A stretch of 32,478 nt of DNA from a bacterium (GCA_021789395.1 JAJYJP010000002.1:1-32478), one strand, 5' to 3'. Positions 7,393 to 14,660 are shown, counted from the first letter of the stretch. The notes: generated by a model from the letters alone, not told the origin. Numbers and translations: made by a program.

Positions 7393-8668
7393 TGACGACA
7401 AGATAAAAATTGTCGGCAACAAAAAACACCGGAAGATTTTCAAAAGTTATTTTTTTGTTTTTATCGCAATTATTTTGATTGTGGGAAGTTTTTGGCTCGG
7501 TTATAGCCGCGGAAAAAATTCTGTAGCGGATCAATCGCAAAGCTATCCGCTTTTAGAAACCACGGTAAAAAATCAAACTCCGCAAAATTCCCAAGATAAA
7601 ACTGTCGATTTTTCTCTTTTTTGGAACGTTTGGGACTTACTCAAGCAAAAATACGTCGACCGTAATTCGCTGGATGCACAAAAATTAGTTTACGGGGCCA
7701 TTCAAGGGATGTTGAGCGCTACCGGCGACCCCTACACGACTTTTTTTGATCCGCAGCAAACCCAAGCTTTCTCGCAAGATATCGGCGGAAGTTTCGAAGG
7801 TATCGGGGCGGAGTTGGGCGTAAAAAACGGAACACTGACCGTCGTTGCGCCTCTCGCAGGCTCTCCGGCACAAAAAGCGGGACTCAAGTCGGGCGATGAA
7901 ATTGTTAAGATCAATGACCAATCCACCTCAAATATGACCATCGATCAGGCAGTCAACATGATCCGCGGACAAAAAGGAAGCTCGGTAAAATTAACCGTAC
8001 TCCGTCAGGGCGATAAAGCCACGACCGACATCAACATCGTTCGGGACGTCATCGATGTTAAAACAGTCAACCTGCAGTTTAAAAACGACGGTATCGCTTA
8101 TGTCAGTATAAATCAATTCGGGGATAAGACCGCCTCCGAATTTGATGCGGCTATGAATCAGATAATTTCCCGGGGATCCAAAGGCATTATTTTAGATCTC
8201 CGTGATAATCCGGGCGGCCTTCTGGACCAAGCCGTAGATGTCGCCAGCCGCTTGATTCCGCAAGGGAAAGTAGTGGTCACCGAACAAGACAGCAACGGGC
8301 AAAAAACCAACTTATACACAACCGGCGGCGATAAATTAAGCTCTCTCCCGATCGTCGTTCTGATCAATCAAGGCAGTGCCAGCGCCTCGGAAATTTTGGC
8401 CGGAGCCCTTCGTGATGACCGAGGAGTGCAATTGATCGGAAACACGTCTTTCGGAAAAGGTTCGGTCCAGGAGCTCATGGATCTTCCCGGCAACACCAGT
8501 GTCAAAATCACAGTGGCCAAATGGCTGACGCCTAATGGCGACTACATCATGGACAAAGGCATCACTCCCAGCGTCAAAGTTGACTTGACCCAGAATGACA
8601 TCAACAATAATCGCGATCCGCAGCTGGACAAAGCCATGAAAATACTTCAAGCCGAGATTTCTAAATAA
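7361..8668 (+). CDS. S41-family C-terminal processing peptidase (CtpA/CtpB-like)
   Basis: This is a membrane-anchored serine protease that trims or degrades extracytoplasmic proteins from their C-termini. Of 435 residues, about 29-46 form the N-terminal membrane anchor. A PDZ domain spans about 140-215 (SFEGIGAELG, AGLKSGDEIVKIN). The S41 catalytic core follows with GIILDLRDNPGG. The catalytic serine is Ser341 in NQGSASASEILAG, and the general-base lysine is Lys366 in SFGKGSVQ; both are present, so it should be active. Length is normal for the family. It overlaps the GT2 gene by 32 bases. A 16-bp perfect palindrome covers its start codon (7347-7362). Its envelope neighbours suggest a role in maturing surface proteins, which is inference. 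Confidence 0.95.
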   Translation: MQENNSPHTTNDDKIKIVGNKKHRKIFKSYFFVFIAIILIVGSFWLGYSRGKNSVADQSQSYPLLETTVKNQTPQNSQDKTVDFSLFWNVWDLLKQKYVDRNSLDAQKLVYGAIQGMLSATGDPYTTFFDPQQTQAFSQDIGGSFEGIGAELGVKNGTLTVVAPLAGSPAQKAGLKSGDEIVKINDQSTSNMTIDQAVNMIRGQKGSSVKLTVLRQGDKATTDINIVRDVIDVKTVNLQFKNDGIAYVSINQFGDKTASEFDAAMNQIISRGSKGIILDLRDNPGGLLDQAVDVASRLIPQGKVVVTEQDSNGQKTNLYTTGGDKLSSLPIVVLINQGSASASEILAGALRDDRGVQLIGNTSFGKGSVQELMDLPGNTSVKITVAKWLTPNGDYIMDKGITPSVKVDLTQNDINNNRDPQLDKAMKILQAEISK

Positions 8669-8671
8669 TAT

Positions 8672-8700
8672 TTGCCAGACTTCCAGGTTTCGGCTATAAT
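8672..8700 (+). promoter_or_regulatory. rplI promoter, leaderless arrangement
   Basis: TTGCCA (8672-8677), a 17-nt spacer and a perfect TATAAT (8695-8700) begin right after the S41 stop codon. The -10 ends 7 nt before ATG 8708, so the transcript should begin at the start codon. This also rules out the upstream TTG at 8672 as the start, because it lies inside the -35 hexamer. Confidence 0.75.
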
Positions 8701-8707
8701 GGACAAT

Positions 8708-9148
8708 ATGAAAATTATTTTGCTTCAAGATTTTAAAAAGATAGGAAAAAAAGGCGACATCAAAGAAGTGTCGGACGGATTTGCCAGGAATTTTTTGTTT
8801 CCTAAAAAAATAGCAGAGATAGCTACGGAAATGTCGGTCAGAAAAGCCGAGACCCTGAAGCAAAAACACGCGCAAGAAGAACAGGCAGACCTGGAAAAAT
8901 TCCAGCGGCTCGCAGGACAACTGGAGGGAAAAGATATTATCATCCAGGCCAAGGAAAAAGAAGGGAAACTTTTTGGCGCAATCCATGCCAAGGACATATC
9001 CAAGGAGTTGAAAAAAGAAAATTTGGTCGTTCCGGAAAAATGCATAGTTCTGAAAAGTCCGATCAAAGAGCTCGGGGAATATGATATAAAAATAGAACTC
9101 GAACACGGAATCGAAGCGGCCATCAAGATCATTGTTGAAAAAGCCTAA
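8708..9148 (+). CDS. rplI: 50S ribosomal protein bL9
   Basis: bL9 binds 23S rRNA with its N-terminal domain and extends from the L1 side of the large subunit by a long helix. The 146 residues begin MKIILLQDFKKIGKKGDIKE, close to the family signature MKVILLEDV...G..GD...V; the GFARNFLFP motif follows. The central charged helix (about 45-75) and the C-terminal domain ending in EHGIEAAIKIIVEKA are complete. The ATG at 8708 is chosen because of this signature and the promoter immediately upstream. Some CPR lineages are reported to have lost bL9, so its presence limits the possible placement. A terminator follows at 9173-9199. Confidence 0.96.
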   Translation: MKIILLQDFKKIGKKGDIKEVSDGFARNFLFPKKIAEIATEMSVRKAETLKQKHAQEEQADLEKFQRLAGQLEGKDIIIQAKEKEGKLFGAIHAKDISKELKKENLVVPEKCIVLKSPIKELGEYDIKIELEHGIEAAIKIIVEKA

Positions 9149-9172
9149 TTGTTTTCATTGAAAAATTTTTTG

Positions 9173-9199
9173 AAGTCGCAGGGGAAGCGACTTTTTGTC
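9173..9199 (+). terminator. Rho-independent terminator after rplI
   Basis: AAGTCGC (9173-9179) and GCGACTT (9187-9193) form a perfect 7-bp stem with a 7-nt loop, followed by a run of T. It separates rplI from pyrG. Confidence 0.8.
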
Positions 9200-9228
9200 T
9201 TGTAAGTAATAAAAAATAATTTTTAAAT

Positions 9229-10869
9229 ATGAAGAACAATAGAAAGTATATCTTTGTAGTTGGGGGAGTCATGAGCGGTGTAGGCAAAGGCATCACCACT
9301 TCATCGATCGGAGCCATCCTAAAAGCGCGCGGTTTCAACATCACTGCCATGAAGATCGATCCGTACATCAATGTCGACGCCGGTACAATGAACCCAACCG
9401 AGCACGGAGAAACTTTTGTCCTTGATTCGGGACTAGAAACTGATCAAGACATGGGAAATTACGAACGTTTCATGAATCTTACGCTGCCTCCGGAGAATTA
9501 CATGACGACCGGAAGCGTATACGAAACTGTTATTCATCGCGAAAGAAATCTCGAATACGAAGGCAAGTGCGTGGAAGTTGTTCCCCATATTCCACTGGAA
9601 GTCATTCACAGAATTGAAACAGCCTCTGAAAAAGCCGAATCGGATATCACTATCGTCGAAATCGGAGGAACCGTAGGCGAATATCAAAACATCCTTTTTC
9701 TAGAGGCAGCCAGAATGATGAAAATAAAACATCCGGACGATGTAATTTTTGTAATGGTTAGTTATCTTCCAATTCCTTCAAAGGTGGGAGAAATGAAAAC
9801 CAAACCTACTCAGTACGCAGTTAGGACGCTGAATGGTGCTGGAATTCAACCGGACTTCATCATAGCCCGAAGTGAAACCTTTTTGGACGAAAAAAGAAAA
9901 GAAAAACTAGGTATGTCATGCAATATTCCGGAAAAATATGTAATTTCCGCCCCGGACATTGAAAGTATTTATGAAGTTCCGGTAAACTTTGAACGTGATG
10001 ATCTCAGCCGGTTGATCCTTAAAAAACTCGGGTTAAAATACGCAAAGACCGACCTCCAAAAATGGTATGGTTTGGTAGACAACATCAAACACCCGAATGG
10101 CAAAGTCAAGATAGGAATTGTCGGAAAATATTTCGGCACGGGAGACTTCGTCCTGTCTGATGCATATATAAGCGTGATAGAAGCGATCAAGCATGGAGCC
10201 TATGCCAACAAAGTCAAGCCTGAGATCGATTGGATTAACAGCGAATTATACGAAAAAGAGCCGAACAAACTCCAAGAGCTTACAAAATATGACGGCGTGG
10301 TTGTTCCAGGAGGTTTCGGTTCACGCGGCATCGAGGGAAAAATCAAGGCCATTGAATTTCTCCGGACCAACAAAATTCCGTTCCTCGGACTTTGTTATGG
10401 GATGCAATTGGCAGTGATCGAATTTGCCCGTGACGTTCTGGGACTAAAAGATGCCCACACTACCGAAGTCGATCGCAATACGAAAAATCCGGTCATTGAT
10501 ATAATGCCGGAACAAAAAAAGAACTTGGAAGACAAGAATTACGGCGCCACCATGCGTTTGGGCGCTTATCCCGCAGAATTGGCGAAAGGAACCATAGCAT
10601 ATAAAGCTTATGGAAAATCTAAAATTTCCGAACGGCACAGACACCGCTGGGAAGTAAATCCGGAATATATTGCAAGATTAGAAAAGGCCGGATTGATATT
10701 TTCCGGGAAATCGCCAGACAAAAAGCTTATGGAAATCACCGAACTGCCGCAAAGCATCCATCCGTTCTTCTTGGCGACCCAATTTCACCCGGAACTCAAA
10801 TCCAAACCGCTTGATCCGCATCCGCTATTTGTCGAATTTATCAAAACCTGCTTTCAAAACAAGAAGTAG
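9229..10869 (+). CDS. pyrG: CTP synthase
   Basis: CTP synthase makes CTP from UTP, ATP and glutamine in the cytoplasm. The 546 residues are full length. The N-terminal synthetase domain (about 1-270) has the P-loop GGVMSGVGKGITTSS and KIDPYINVDAGTMNP. The C-terminal class I glutamine amidotransferase has the nucleophile Cys389 in GLCYGMQLAV, with His520 and Glu522 in QFHPEL completing the triad. The KGITTSS and HRHRWEVNPEY stretches are typical. It sits between two terminators, so it is probably monocistronic. UMP kinase at 11732 acts two steps earlier in the same pathway. Confidence 0.98.
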   Translation: MKNNRKYIFVVGGVMSGVGKGITTSSIGAILKARGFNITAMKIDPYINVDAGTMNPTEHGETFVLDSGLETDQDMGNYERFMNLTLPPENYMTTGSVYETVIHRERNLEYEGKCVEVVPHIPLEVIHRIETASEKAESDITIVEIGGTVGEYQNILFLEAARMMKIKHPDDVIFVMVSYLPIPSKVGEMKTKPTQYAVRTLNGAGIQPDFIIARSETFLDEKRKEKLGMSCNIPEKYVISAPDIESIYEVPVNFERDDLSRLILKKLGLKYAKTDLQKWYGLVDNIKHPNGKVKIGIVGKYFGTGDFVLSDAYISVIEAIKHGAYANKVKPEIDWINSELYEKEPNKLQELTKYDGVVVPGGFGSRGIEGKIKAIEFLRTNKIPFLGLCYGMQLAVIEFARDVLGLKDAHTTEVDRNTKNPVIDIMPEQKKNLEDKNYGATMRLGAYPAELAKGTIAYKAYGKSKISERHRHRWEVNPEYIARLEKAGLIFSGKSPDKKLMEITELPQSIHPFFLATQFHPELKSKPLDPHPLFVEFIKTCFQNKK

Positions 10870-10889
10870 CCCCTAAAGACCAGAAACTA

Positions 10890-10917
10890 AAAGAGCCTTC
10901 TAAAGGCTCTTTATTTT
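10890..10917. terminator. Bidirectional terminator between pyrG and rpmA
   Basis: AAAGAGCCTT (10890-10899) pairs with AAAGGCTCTTT (10902-10912), flanked by T-rich sequence on the plus strand and by T-rich sequence on the minus strand. It ends both pyrG and the convergent rpmA gene. Confidence 0.8.
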
Positions 10918-10926
10918 GTCCAAAAT

Positions 10927-11208
10927 TTATTTAGCTTCCTCGACCGAAACAAATTTTCTTTCTACCAATTTCCCCGTAAACAGTTTGATCTTCTTGCTGT
11001 TGAATTTTACAACACCGTTTTTCATCGCAAACAAAGTGTCATCCTCGGCGCGCTTCACATTTTTTCCAACCCTGAATTTAGTACCTCTTTGTCTGACAAT
11101 GATTTGGCCTGCCTGAACTTTCTGCCCTCCAAAAATTTTAACGCCCAGTCTTTTCGAAATCGAATCTCGGCCTAATTGGGTAGATCCGCCGGCTTTTCTA
11201 TGTGCCAT
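10927..11208 (-). CDS. rpmA: 50S ribosomal protein bL27
   Basis: bL27 lies near the peptidyl transferase centre, with its N-terminal tail reaching the tRNA CCA ends. The 93 residues start MAHRKAGGSTQLGRDSISKR and include GVKIFGGQKVQAGQIIVRQRG, a clear family match. The start is MAHRKAGG directly, with no N-terminal extension of the kind cleaved in Firmicutes. In many bacteria rpmA follows rplU; here it stands alone, with its own consensus promoter (11283-11310) and a leader of about 68 nt that can fold (11221-11270). Confidence 0.97.
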   Translation of the reverse strand: MAHRKAGGSTQLGRDSISKRLGVKIFGGQKVQAGQIIVRQRGTKFRVGKNVKRAEDDTLFAMKNGVVKFNSKKIKLFTGKLVERKFVSVEEAK

Positions 11209-11220
11209 ATGAGTGATTAG

Positions 11221-11270
11221 AAATTAAAAGCGCATTTTGCGCAAATAACCCTTAAGATTAGCTTTAATTT
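11221..11270 (-). promoter_or_regulatory. Structured 5' leader of rpmA mRNA
   Basis: In plus-strand terms AAATTAAAAGC (11221-11231) is complementary to GCTTTAATTT (11261-11270) with one bulge, enclosing GCGCA-TTT-TGCGC (11230-11242), a tight hairpin. Both lie within the predicted leader between the start near 11276 and ATG 11208. This resembles ribosomal-protein autoregulatory leaders, but I recognise no known class. Confidence 0.4.
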
Positions 11271-11282
11271 AACCGCATAGCC

Positions 11283-11310
11283 ATTATAGCAGATTGTGGT
11301 ATAATGTCAA
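11283..11310 (-). promoter_or_regulatory. Consensus promoter of rpmA
   Basis: On the minus strand TTGACA (11310-11305), a 16-nt spacer and TATAAT (11288-11283) match both consensus hexamers perfectly. It shares base 11305 with, and lies across, the opposing -10 box at 11300-11305. Confidence 0.8.
11300..11305 (+). promoter_or_regulatory. -10 box of the Ada-type gene, leaderless arrangement
   Basis: TATAAT (11300-11305) ends 7 nt before ATG 11313. No -35 hexamer is visible. The ATG at 11304 is inside the -10 box and so cannot be on the transcript. Confidence 0.6.
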
Positions 11311-11312
11311 TA

Positions 11313-11720
11313 ATGGCCAAAATAAAAGATTTTTTAAATAGGCACGAGTCTAAAATCATTCTGATATTCGGACTTGTTTTGGTAGCGGTAATTTCTTTCG
11401 AAGGCGGAGTCCTGAAAGGAAAAACGATCCAAGACAACCCATTGGTCATCGAAAAAGCTCCCGCGAGCGTTCAAATTTCCAAACAAGACCTAATTGACAG
11501 CGCCGACACGACCGGAGCTGAAACGGCCGTCTCCATAAAAAATTCACCTGCCGCAAACCCGGACTGCATATTTGTAGGAAGTAAAAATTCCAATATTTAT
11601 CACACACCGAATTGCCCTTGGGCCAAAAAAATCAAGCCGGAAAATATTGTCTGTTTCAAATCGGCCGATGAAGCTGCCGCCCGAGGGTACAAACCGGACA
11701 CAGCCTGCGTTAAACAATAA
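11313..11720 (+). CDS. Membrane-anchored protein with Ada-type Cys4 zinc-binding domain
   Basis: This 135-residue protein starts MAKIKDFLNRHESK. One hydrophobic segment (about 15-33, ILIFGLVLVAVISFEGGVL) anchors it, a polar linker follows, and the last 50 residues form a domain with the pattern DCIFVGSKNSNIYHTPNC-x2-AKKI...NIVCF...GYKPDTAC. That pattern resembles the metal-binding N-terminal domain of Ada, including the YHTPNCPWAKKI signature and four cysteines. No methyltransferase domain is present. Small anchored proteins with this domain are common in CPR genomes, with no established role. The ATG at 11313 is preferred to 11304 because the -10 box covers 11304. UMP kinase follows 11 nt downstream. 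Confidence 0.8.
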   Translation: MAKIKDFLNRHESKIILIFGLVLVAVISFEGGVLKGKTIQDNPLVIEKAPASVQISKQDLIDSADTTGAETAVSIKNSPAANPDCIFVGSKNSNIYHTPNCPWAKKIKPENIVCFKSADEAAARGYKPDTACVKQ

Positions 11721-11731
11721 ATTTCATAATA

Positions 11732-12427
11732 ATGGATAAAAAAATCGTAATTATCTCGCTCGGAGGATCGCTAATCGTACCAGAGGAAATAGATTGGGAA
11801 TTTATTAAAAAGTTCAAGTCGCTTATAGAGAATCAGATCACAAAAGGATACAAATTTATCCTTATTACGGGCGGAGGAAAGGCGGCTCGCAAATATATTG
11901 AGGCCGCCGCCAAAGTAGCCGCCATCACCACCGAAGACAAGGACTGGTTAGGCATCCACGCCACCCGGATGAATGCTCATTTCATCCGCACCATTTTCCG
12001 CGAGCATGCCCATCCGCGCATCAATAAGAACCCGCACGATTTGGAAGATTTTTACAATTTCAAAGAAGACATTCTGGTCGCGGCCGGTTGGCGGCCGGGA
12101 TTTTCCACTGACTATGACGCCGTGGTATTGGCCAAATATCTGGACATAAAGAACATTGCCAACCTGTCCAACATCGATTATGTCTATGACAAAGATCCGC
12201 GCAAATTTCCGGACTGCAAAAAAATTGAAAATATAAACTGGAAAGAATTCCGAAAAATGGTAGGGGACACATGGGATCCAGGCATGAATGCGCCTTTTGA
12301 TCCGATCGCCTCGAAATTGGCTGACGAAGAAAATATAGAAGTTGCAATCATGAATGGAAAAAACCTCGACAATCTGGAAAAATATCTTAATGGCGAGCGC
12401 TTTGTCGGCACCGTAATCAATAACTGA
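11732..12427 (+). CDS. pyrH: UMP kinase, archaeal-type
   Basis: UMP kinase phosphorylates UMP to UDP with ATP. The 231 residues belong to the amino-acid-kinase fold: IVIISLGGSLIVPEE and LITGGGKAARKY near the N-terminus, GWRPGFSTDYDAVVLAKYL in the UMP site, then NLSNIDYVYDKDPRKFPDC and GDTWDPGMNAPFDPIASKL. The FSTDYDAVVLA and DTWDPGMNAPFDP segments fit the archaeal-type UMPK family rather than the usual bacterial PyrH, and such enzymes are widespread in CPR genomes. It starts 11 nt after the Ada-type gene and ends before a strong terminator. TGA is its stop codon, evidence for the standard code. With pyrG nearby it serves pyrimidine nucleotide synthesis. Confidence 0.9.
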   Translation: MDKKIVIISLGGSLIVPEEIDWEFIKKFKSLIENQITKGYKFILITGGGKAARKYIEAAAKVAAITTEDKDWLGIHATRMNAHFIRTIFREHAHPRINKNPHDLEDFYNFKEDILVAAGWRPGFSTDYDAVVLAKYLDIKNIANLSNIDYVYDKDPRKFPDCKKIENINWKEFRKMVGDTWDPGMNAPFDPIASKLADEENIEVAIMNGKNLDNLEKYLNGERFVGTVINN

Positions 12428-12446
12428 ATAAACGCTTAAATAAGCC

Positions 12447-12477
12447 AAAATACCTCTGCTTCCGGGGGTATTTTTTT
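12447..12477 (+). terminator. Rho-independent terminator after UMP kinase
   Basis: A 10-bp stem (12447-12456 with 12465-12474; AAAATACC... with ...GGTATTTT) is followed by a T run ending at 12477. Confidence 0.8.
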
Positions 12478-12493
12478 GTACCTGTTCCGACCA

Positions 12494-12522
12494 TTGACAA
12501 AAGGTGAAATGTATGATAAACT
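12494..12522 (+). promoter_or_regulatory. Probable promoter of the two-component system
   Basis: TTGACA (12494-12499), a 17-nt spacer and TAAACT (12517-12522) give a perfect -35 and a 4/6 -10. The leader would be about 80 nt. A second -10-like TATATT near 12573 could serve a shorter transcript. Confidence 0.5.
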
Positions 12523-12574
12523 TTGTCGTTACTAGAGTATGGATTTTAATATTTTTTTAATGACCAGTCAGGTA

Positions 12575-12592
12575 TATTAAAACAATATTAAA
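12575..12592 (+). promoter_or_regulatory. Candidate OmpR/PhoB-type direct-repeat operator
   Basis: TATTAAA occurs at 12575-12581 and again at 12586-12592, separated by 4 bp, an 11-bp period. That is the geometry of OmpR/PhoB-family boxes, and the site lies just before a response regulator of that family. The region is very AT-rich, so chance is a real possibility. Confidence 0.35.
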
Positions 12593-12609
12593 TATTAATT
12601 TTCAAAAAA

Positions 12610-13278
12610 ATGAGAATCCTAGTCGTCGAAGACGAACCAGCCATCGCAAGAATCATAAAAAGCGGCCTTTCCAAAAGCGGCCACATTGTCGATACCGTCG
12701 AAGATGGAGAAGAGGCGAAAAACCGCGTCGAAGTATATGACTATGACGTAATTATTCTTGACGTGATGTTGCCTGGTGCGGACGGATATGAAGTTTGTTA
12801 CCATATCCGGAATTTGGGACTTAACTCAAAAATAATCATGCTCACCGCCAAAGACGACATCGACAGTAAAGTTTCCGGACTGAATGTGGGCGCTGATGAC
12901 TATATGACCAAGCCATTTTCGATCAACGAACTGGAAGCACGGGTGCGCGCCCTGGCCCGACGCGAGAAGATTTTTCACAGCACGAAACTAAAAATCGGAA
13001 ATCTCACGATCGACCAATCCACCAAAACAATTGCTGTCAACAAAAAGTTTCTAAAGGTCAGTCTGACTGAATATCGCTTACTGGAATATCTGATCCGCCA
13101 TCGCAATGAAGTCTGTTCGCGGACCATGCTCAATGAGAATGTCTGGGGAGACAAAGATCACATATCCAATGTGATTGATGCCACGGTCAGCAAGTTAAGG
13201 ACGCGCATAAAGAAACTGAACAACGGCAAAGACATAATCCACACCGTACCCAAATCCGGGTACAGGATAATCGACTAA
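12610..13278 (+). CDS. OmpR/PhoB-family response regulator
   Basis: This 222-residue transcription regulator is switched by phosphorylation. The receiver domain (1-118) starts MRILVVEDEPAIARII, with acidic residues Glu7 and Asp8, phospho-acceptor Asp51 in ILDVMLPGADG, Thr in MLTAKDD and Lys in MTKPFSINELEARVRAL. The winged-helix DNA-binding domain (about 127-222) has LTEYRLLEYLIRHRNEVCSR, NVWGD, and VIDATVSKLRTRIKK, ending HTVPKSGYRIID. All key residues are intact. The histidine kinase gene follows after 3 nt. A direct repeat before the start could be its own operator. Targets are unknown; the structured RNA downstream at 14504-14686 is a candidate by position. Confidence 0.95.
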   Translation: MRILVVEDEPAIARIIKSGLSKSGHIVDTVEDGEEAKNRVEVYDYDVIILDVMLPGADGYEVCYHIRNLGLNSKIIMLTAKDDIDSKVSGLNVGADDYMTKPFSINELEARVRALARREKIFHSTKLKIGNLTIDQSTKTIAVNKKFLKVSLTEYRLLEYLIRHRNEVCSRTMLNENVWGDKDHISNVIDATVSKLRTRIKKLNNGKDIIHTVPKSGYRIID

Positions 13279-13281
13279 GCC

Positions 13282-14463
13282 ATGAAGGAAAAACAAGTAC
13301 CGCTTCTATCTAAGCATAAAATGATCCGCAATGTCATTGATAATGCTCATGCCGGAATAAATATTTTCGACCGCAAAGGTCGACGGATATTTGTTAATCC
13401 TTATTATTACAAACTTTCCGGCAGAAAGTCTGGGACGCGTTTTCCGGTAACCATGCAGGGCGCCACCGATAAGTTTTTGTGGGTAAAAGTGCAGGAAACA
13501 ATAAAGACCGGCAAAGTTTTTGAATTTTACAACCGCATCTACGCTTCCAAATTCCGAAAGGCGCCGATCTATAACGACGTTTTGATTGGGCCGATCAAAG
13601 ACAAGGACGGTACGATCACGGGCGCTTATGCCATCACCGAAGACGTAACCGCTCGGGTCAAAGCAAGAAAAAAAGCGCTTGCCTTAACCCGAACGCTTGA
13701 AAAAAAAGTCAAAGAACGAACGGAAAAATTAAACCGAGCCAACCAAAAACTTAAAAAAACAGCAGATGAAAAGACGATGCTCGTATCGCATGTCGCCCAT
13801 GAGATCAAAACCATCCTGACGATCATAAAAGGCAACATTGAGATCATAAACGGCGCAAGAAAAGAAAGAAATCCGTTGGCATTAGAATCCTATCAGGAAA
13901 TTGACCGGGAAATAATCAAATTGAGCAAGATTGTTTCTGATCTTGTTTTTGTGACCAAATCAGAAGCCTATTCAAACCTTTTTAAGATTGAACAATTTGA
14001 CATCTGCGAAGTTATTGACGATGTGATCAGGGAACATCGCGTTCTCAACAAGGATAAAAATTTTAAAATTTCCTTGATTTTGAAATCGCCACGGCCGATC
14101 AAGATTTATGCCGACCAAACCAAAATCCAGACCCTAATTTCAAATATGATCGAGAACGCGATAAAATACGGAAAAGAAAACGGCAAATTGCAAATACTGG
14201 TCTATAGAGAGAGAAATAATATCCATTTGACCTTTAAAGATAATGGTCAGGGAATCTCTCCAGAAAATTTGGAATACATTTTTGATCCGTTTTTTCAAGC
14301 CAGAAAGACCAACAATTCAAAGATTATCCGCGGATTCGGCCTAGGATTGGCGATTTGCAAAAAAATCGTAACCGGCCATAAAGGCGAAATCAAGGTGAAC
14401 AGCAAATTGGGAAAGGGGACTACTTTTTACATAACACTTCCTTGCAAAAAATCAAAAAATTAA
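13282..14463 (+). CDS. Soluble PAS-domain sensor histidine kinase
   Basis: This is a 393-residue kinase partner of the response regulator just upstream. It has no membrane segment, so it senses a cytoplasmic or diffusible signal. A PAS domain spans about 13-125 (NAHAGINIFDRKGRRIFVNPYYYKLSG and GAYAITEDVTAR). A basic coiled coil (about 126-165) leads to the HisKA box SHVAHEIKT with phospho-acceptor His173; the usual proline after HELRT is replaced (HEIKTIL). The ATPase domain has NMIENAIKYG (N box), FKDNGQGIS (G1), IFDPFFQA (F box) and RGFGLGLAICKKIV (G2), ending GKGTTFYITLP. The kinase should be active. No terminator separates it from the RNA gene downstream, so some read-through is possible. 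Confidence 0.94.
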   Translation: MKEKQVPLLSKHKMIRNVIDNAHAGINIFDRKGRRIFVNPYYYKLSGRKSGTRFPVTMQGATDKFLWVKVQETIKTGKVFEFYNRIYASKFRKAPIYNDVLIGPIKDKDGTITGAYAITEDVTARVKARKKALALTRTLEKKVKERTEKLNRANQKLKKTADEKTMLVSHVAHEIKTILTIIKGNIEIINGARKERNPLALESYQEIDREIIKLSKIVSDLVFVTKSEAYSNLFKIEQFDICEVIDDVIREHRVLNKDKNFKISLILKSPRPIKIYADQTKIQTLISNMIENAIKYGKENGKLQILVYRERNNIHLTFKDNGQGISPENLEYIFDPFFQARKTNNSKIIRGFGLGLAICKKIVTGHKGEIKVNSKLGKGTTFYITLPCKKSKN

Positions 14464-14464
14464 T

Positions 14465-14479
14465 TTAACAATTTGTTAA
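14465..14479 (+). promoter_or_regulatory. Inverted-repeat operator candidate at the RNA promoter
   Basis: TTAACAA (14465-14471) and TTGTTAA (14473-14479) form a perfect inverted repeat around one base. It covers the place of the -35 element for the TATAAT at 14492-14497, for which no well-spaced -35 hexamer exists. This would suit an activator or repressor site. There is no T-run, so it is not a terminator for the kinase. Confidence 0.4.
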
Positions 14480-14491
14480 TGGTCAAACCGT

Positions 14492-14497
14492 TATAAT
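14492..14497 (+). promoter_or_regulatory. -10 box of the structured RNA
   Basis: A perfect TATAAT lies 28 nt after the kinase stop codon. Transcription would begin near 14504, exactly before the first pairing segment at 14507. Confidence 0.55.
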
Positions 14498-14533
14498 TTA
14501 ATCAGACTTTGAGAATATCCAAGGAGGGATATT

Positions 14534-14578
14534 TTGAGGATCAAGCGACGAATGGTAGGAGGGCTAATTGCAAGATAG
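14534..14578 (+). other. Possible 14-codon leader peptide inside the RNA
   Basis: AAGGAGG (14521-14527) lies 6 nt before a TTG codon that opens a 14-codon frame (MRIKRRMVGGLIAR, then TAG). It is the only perfect Shine-Dalgarno sequence well placed before a start that I saw outside coding regions, in a window whose genes lack them. The peptide is basic then hydrophobic. It could be translated, or the motif may act as RNA instead. Confidence 0.2.
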
Positions 14579-14660
14579 AAATTAGCGGCCAATTTCGAAA
14601 AATTGTCTCAAAGCATTCGTTTGATCTGATAACAAATCAATTCTTGATTTTGTATAAATT

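Noticed and set aside
8336..9106. A 256-codon open frame on the minus strand opposite the S41 and rplI genes
   Set aside because: The Phe-rich translation resembles no protein, and it covers two certain genes and the rplI promoter.
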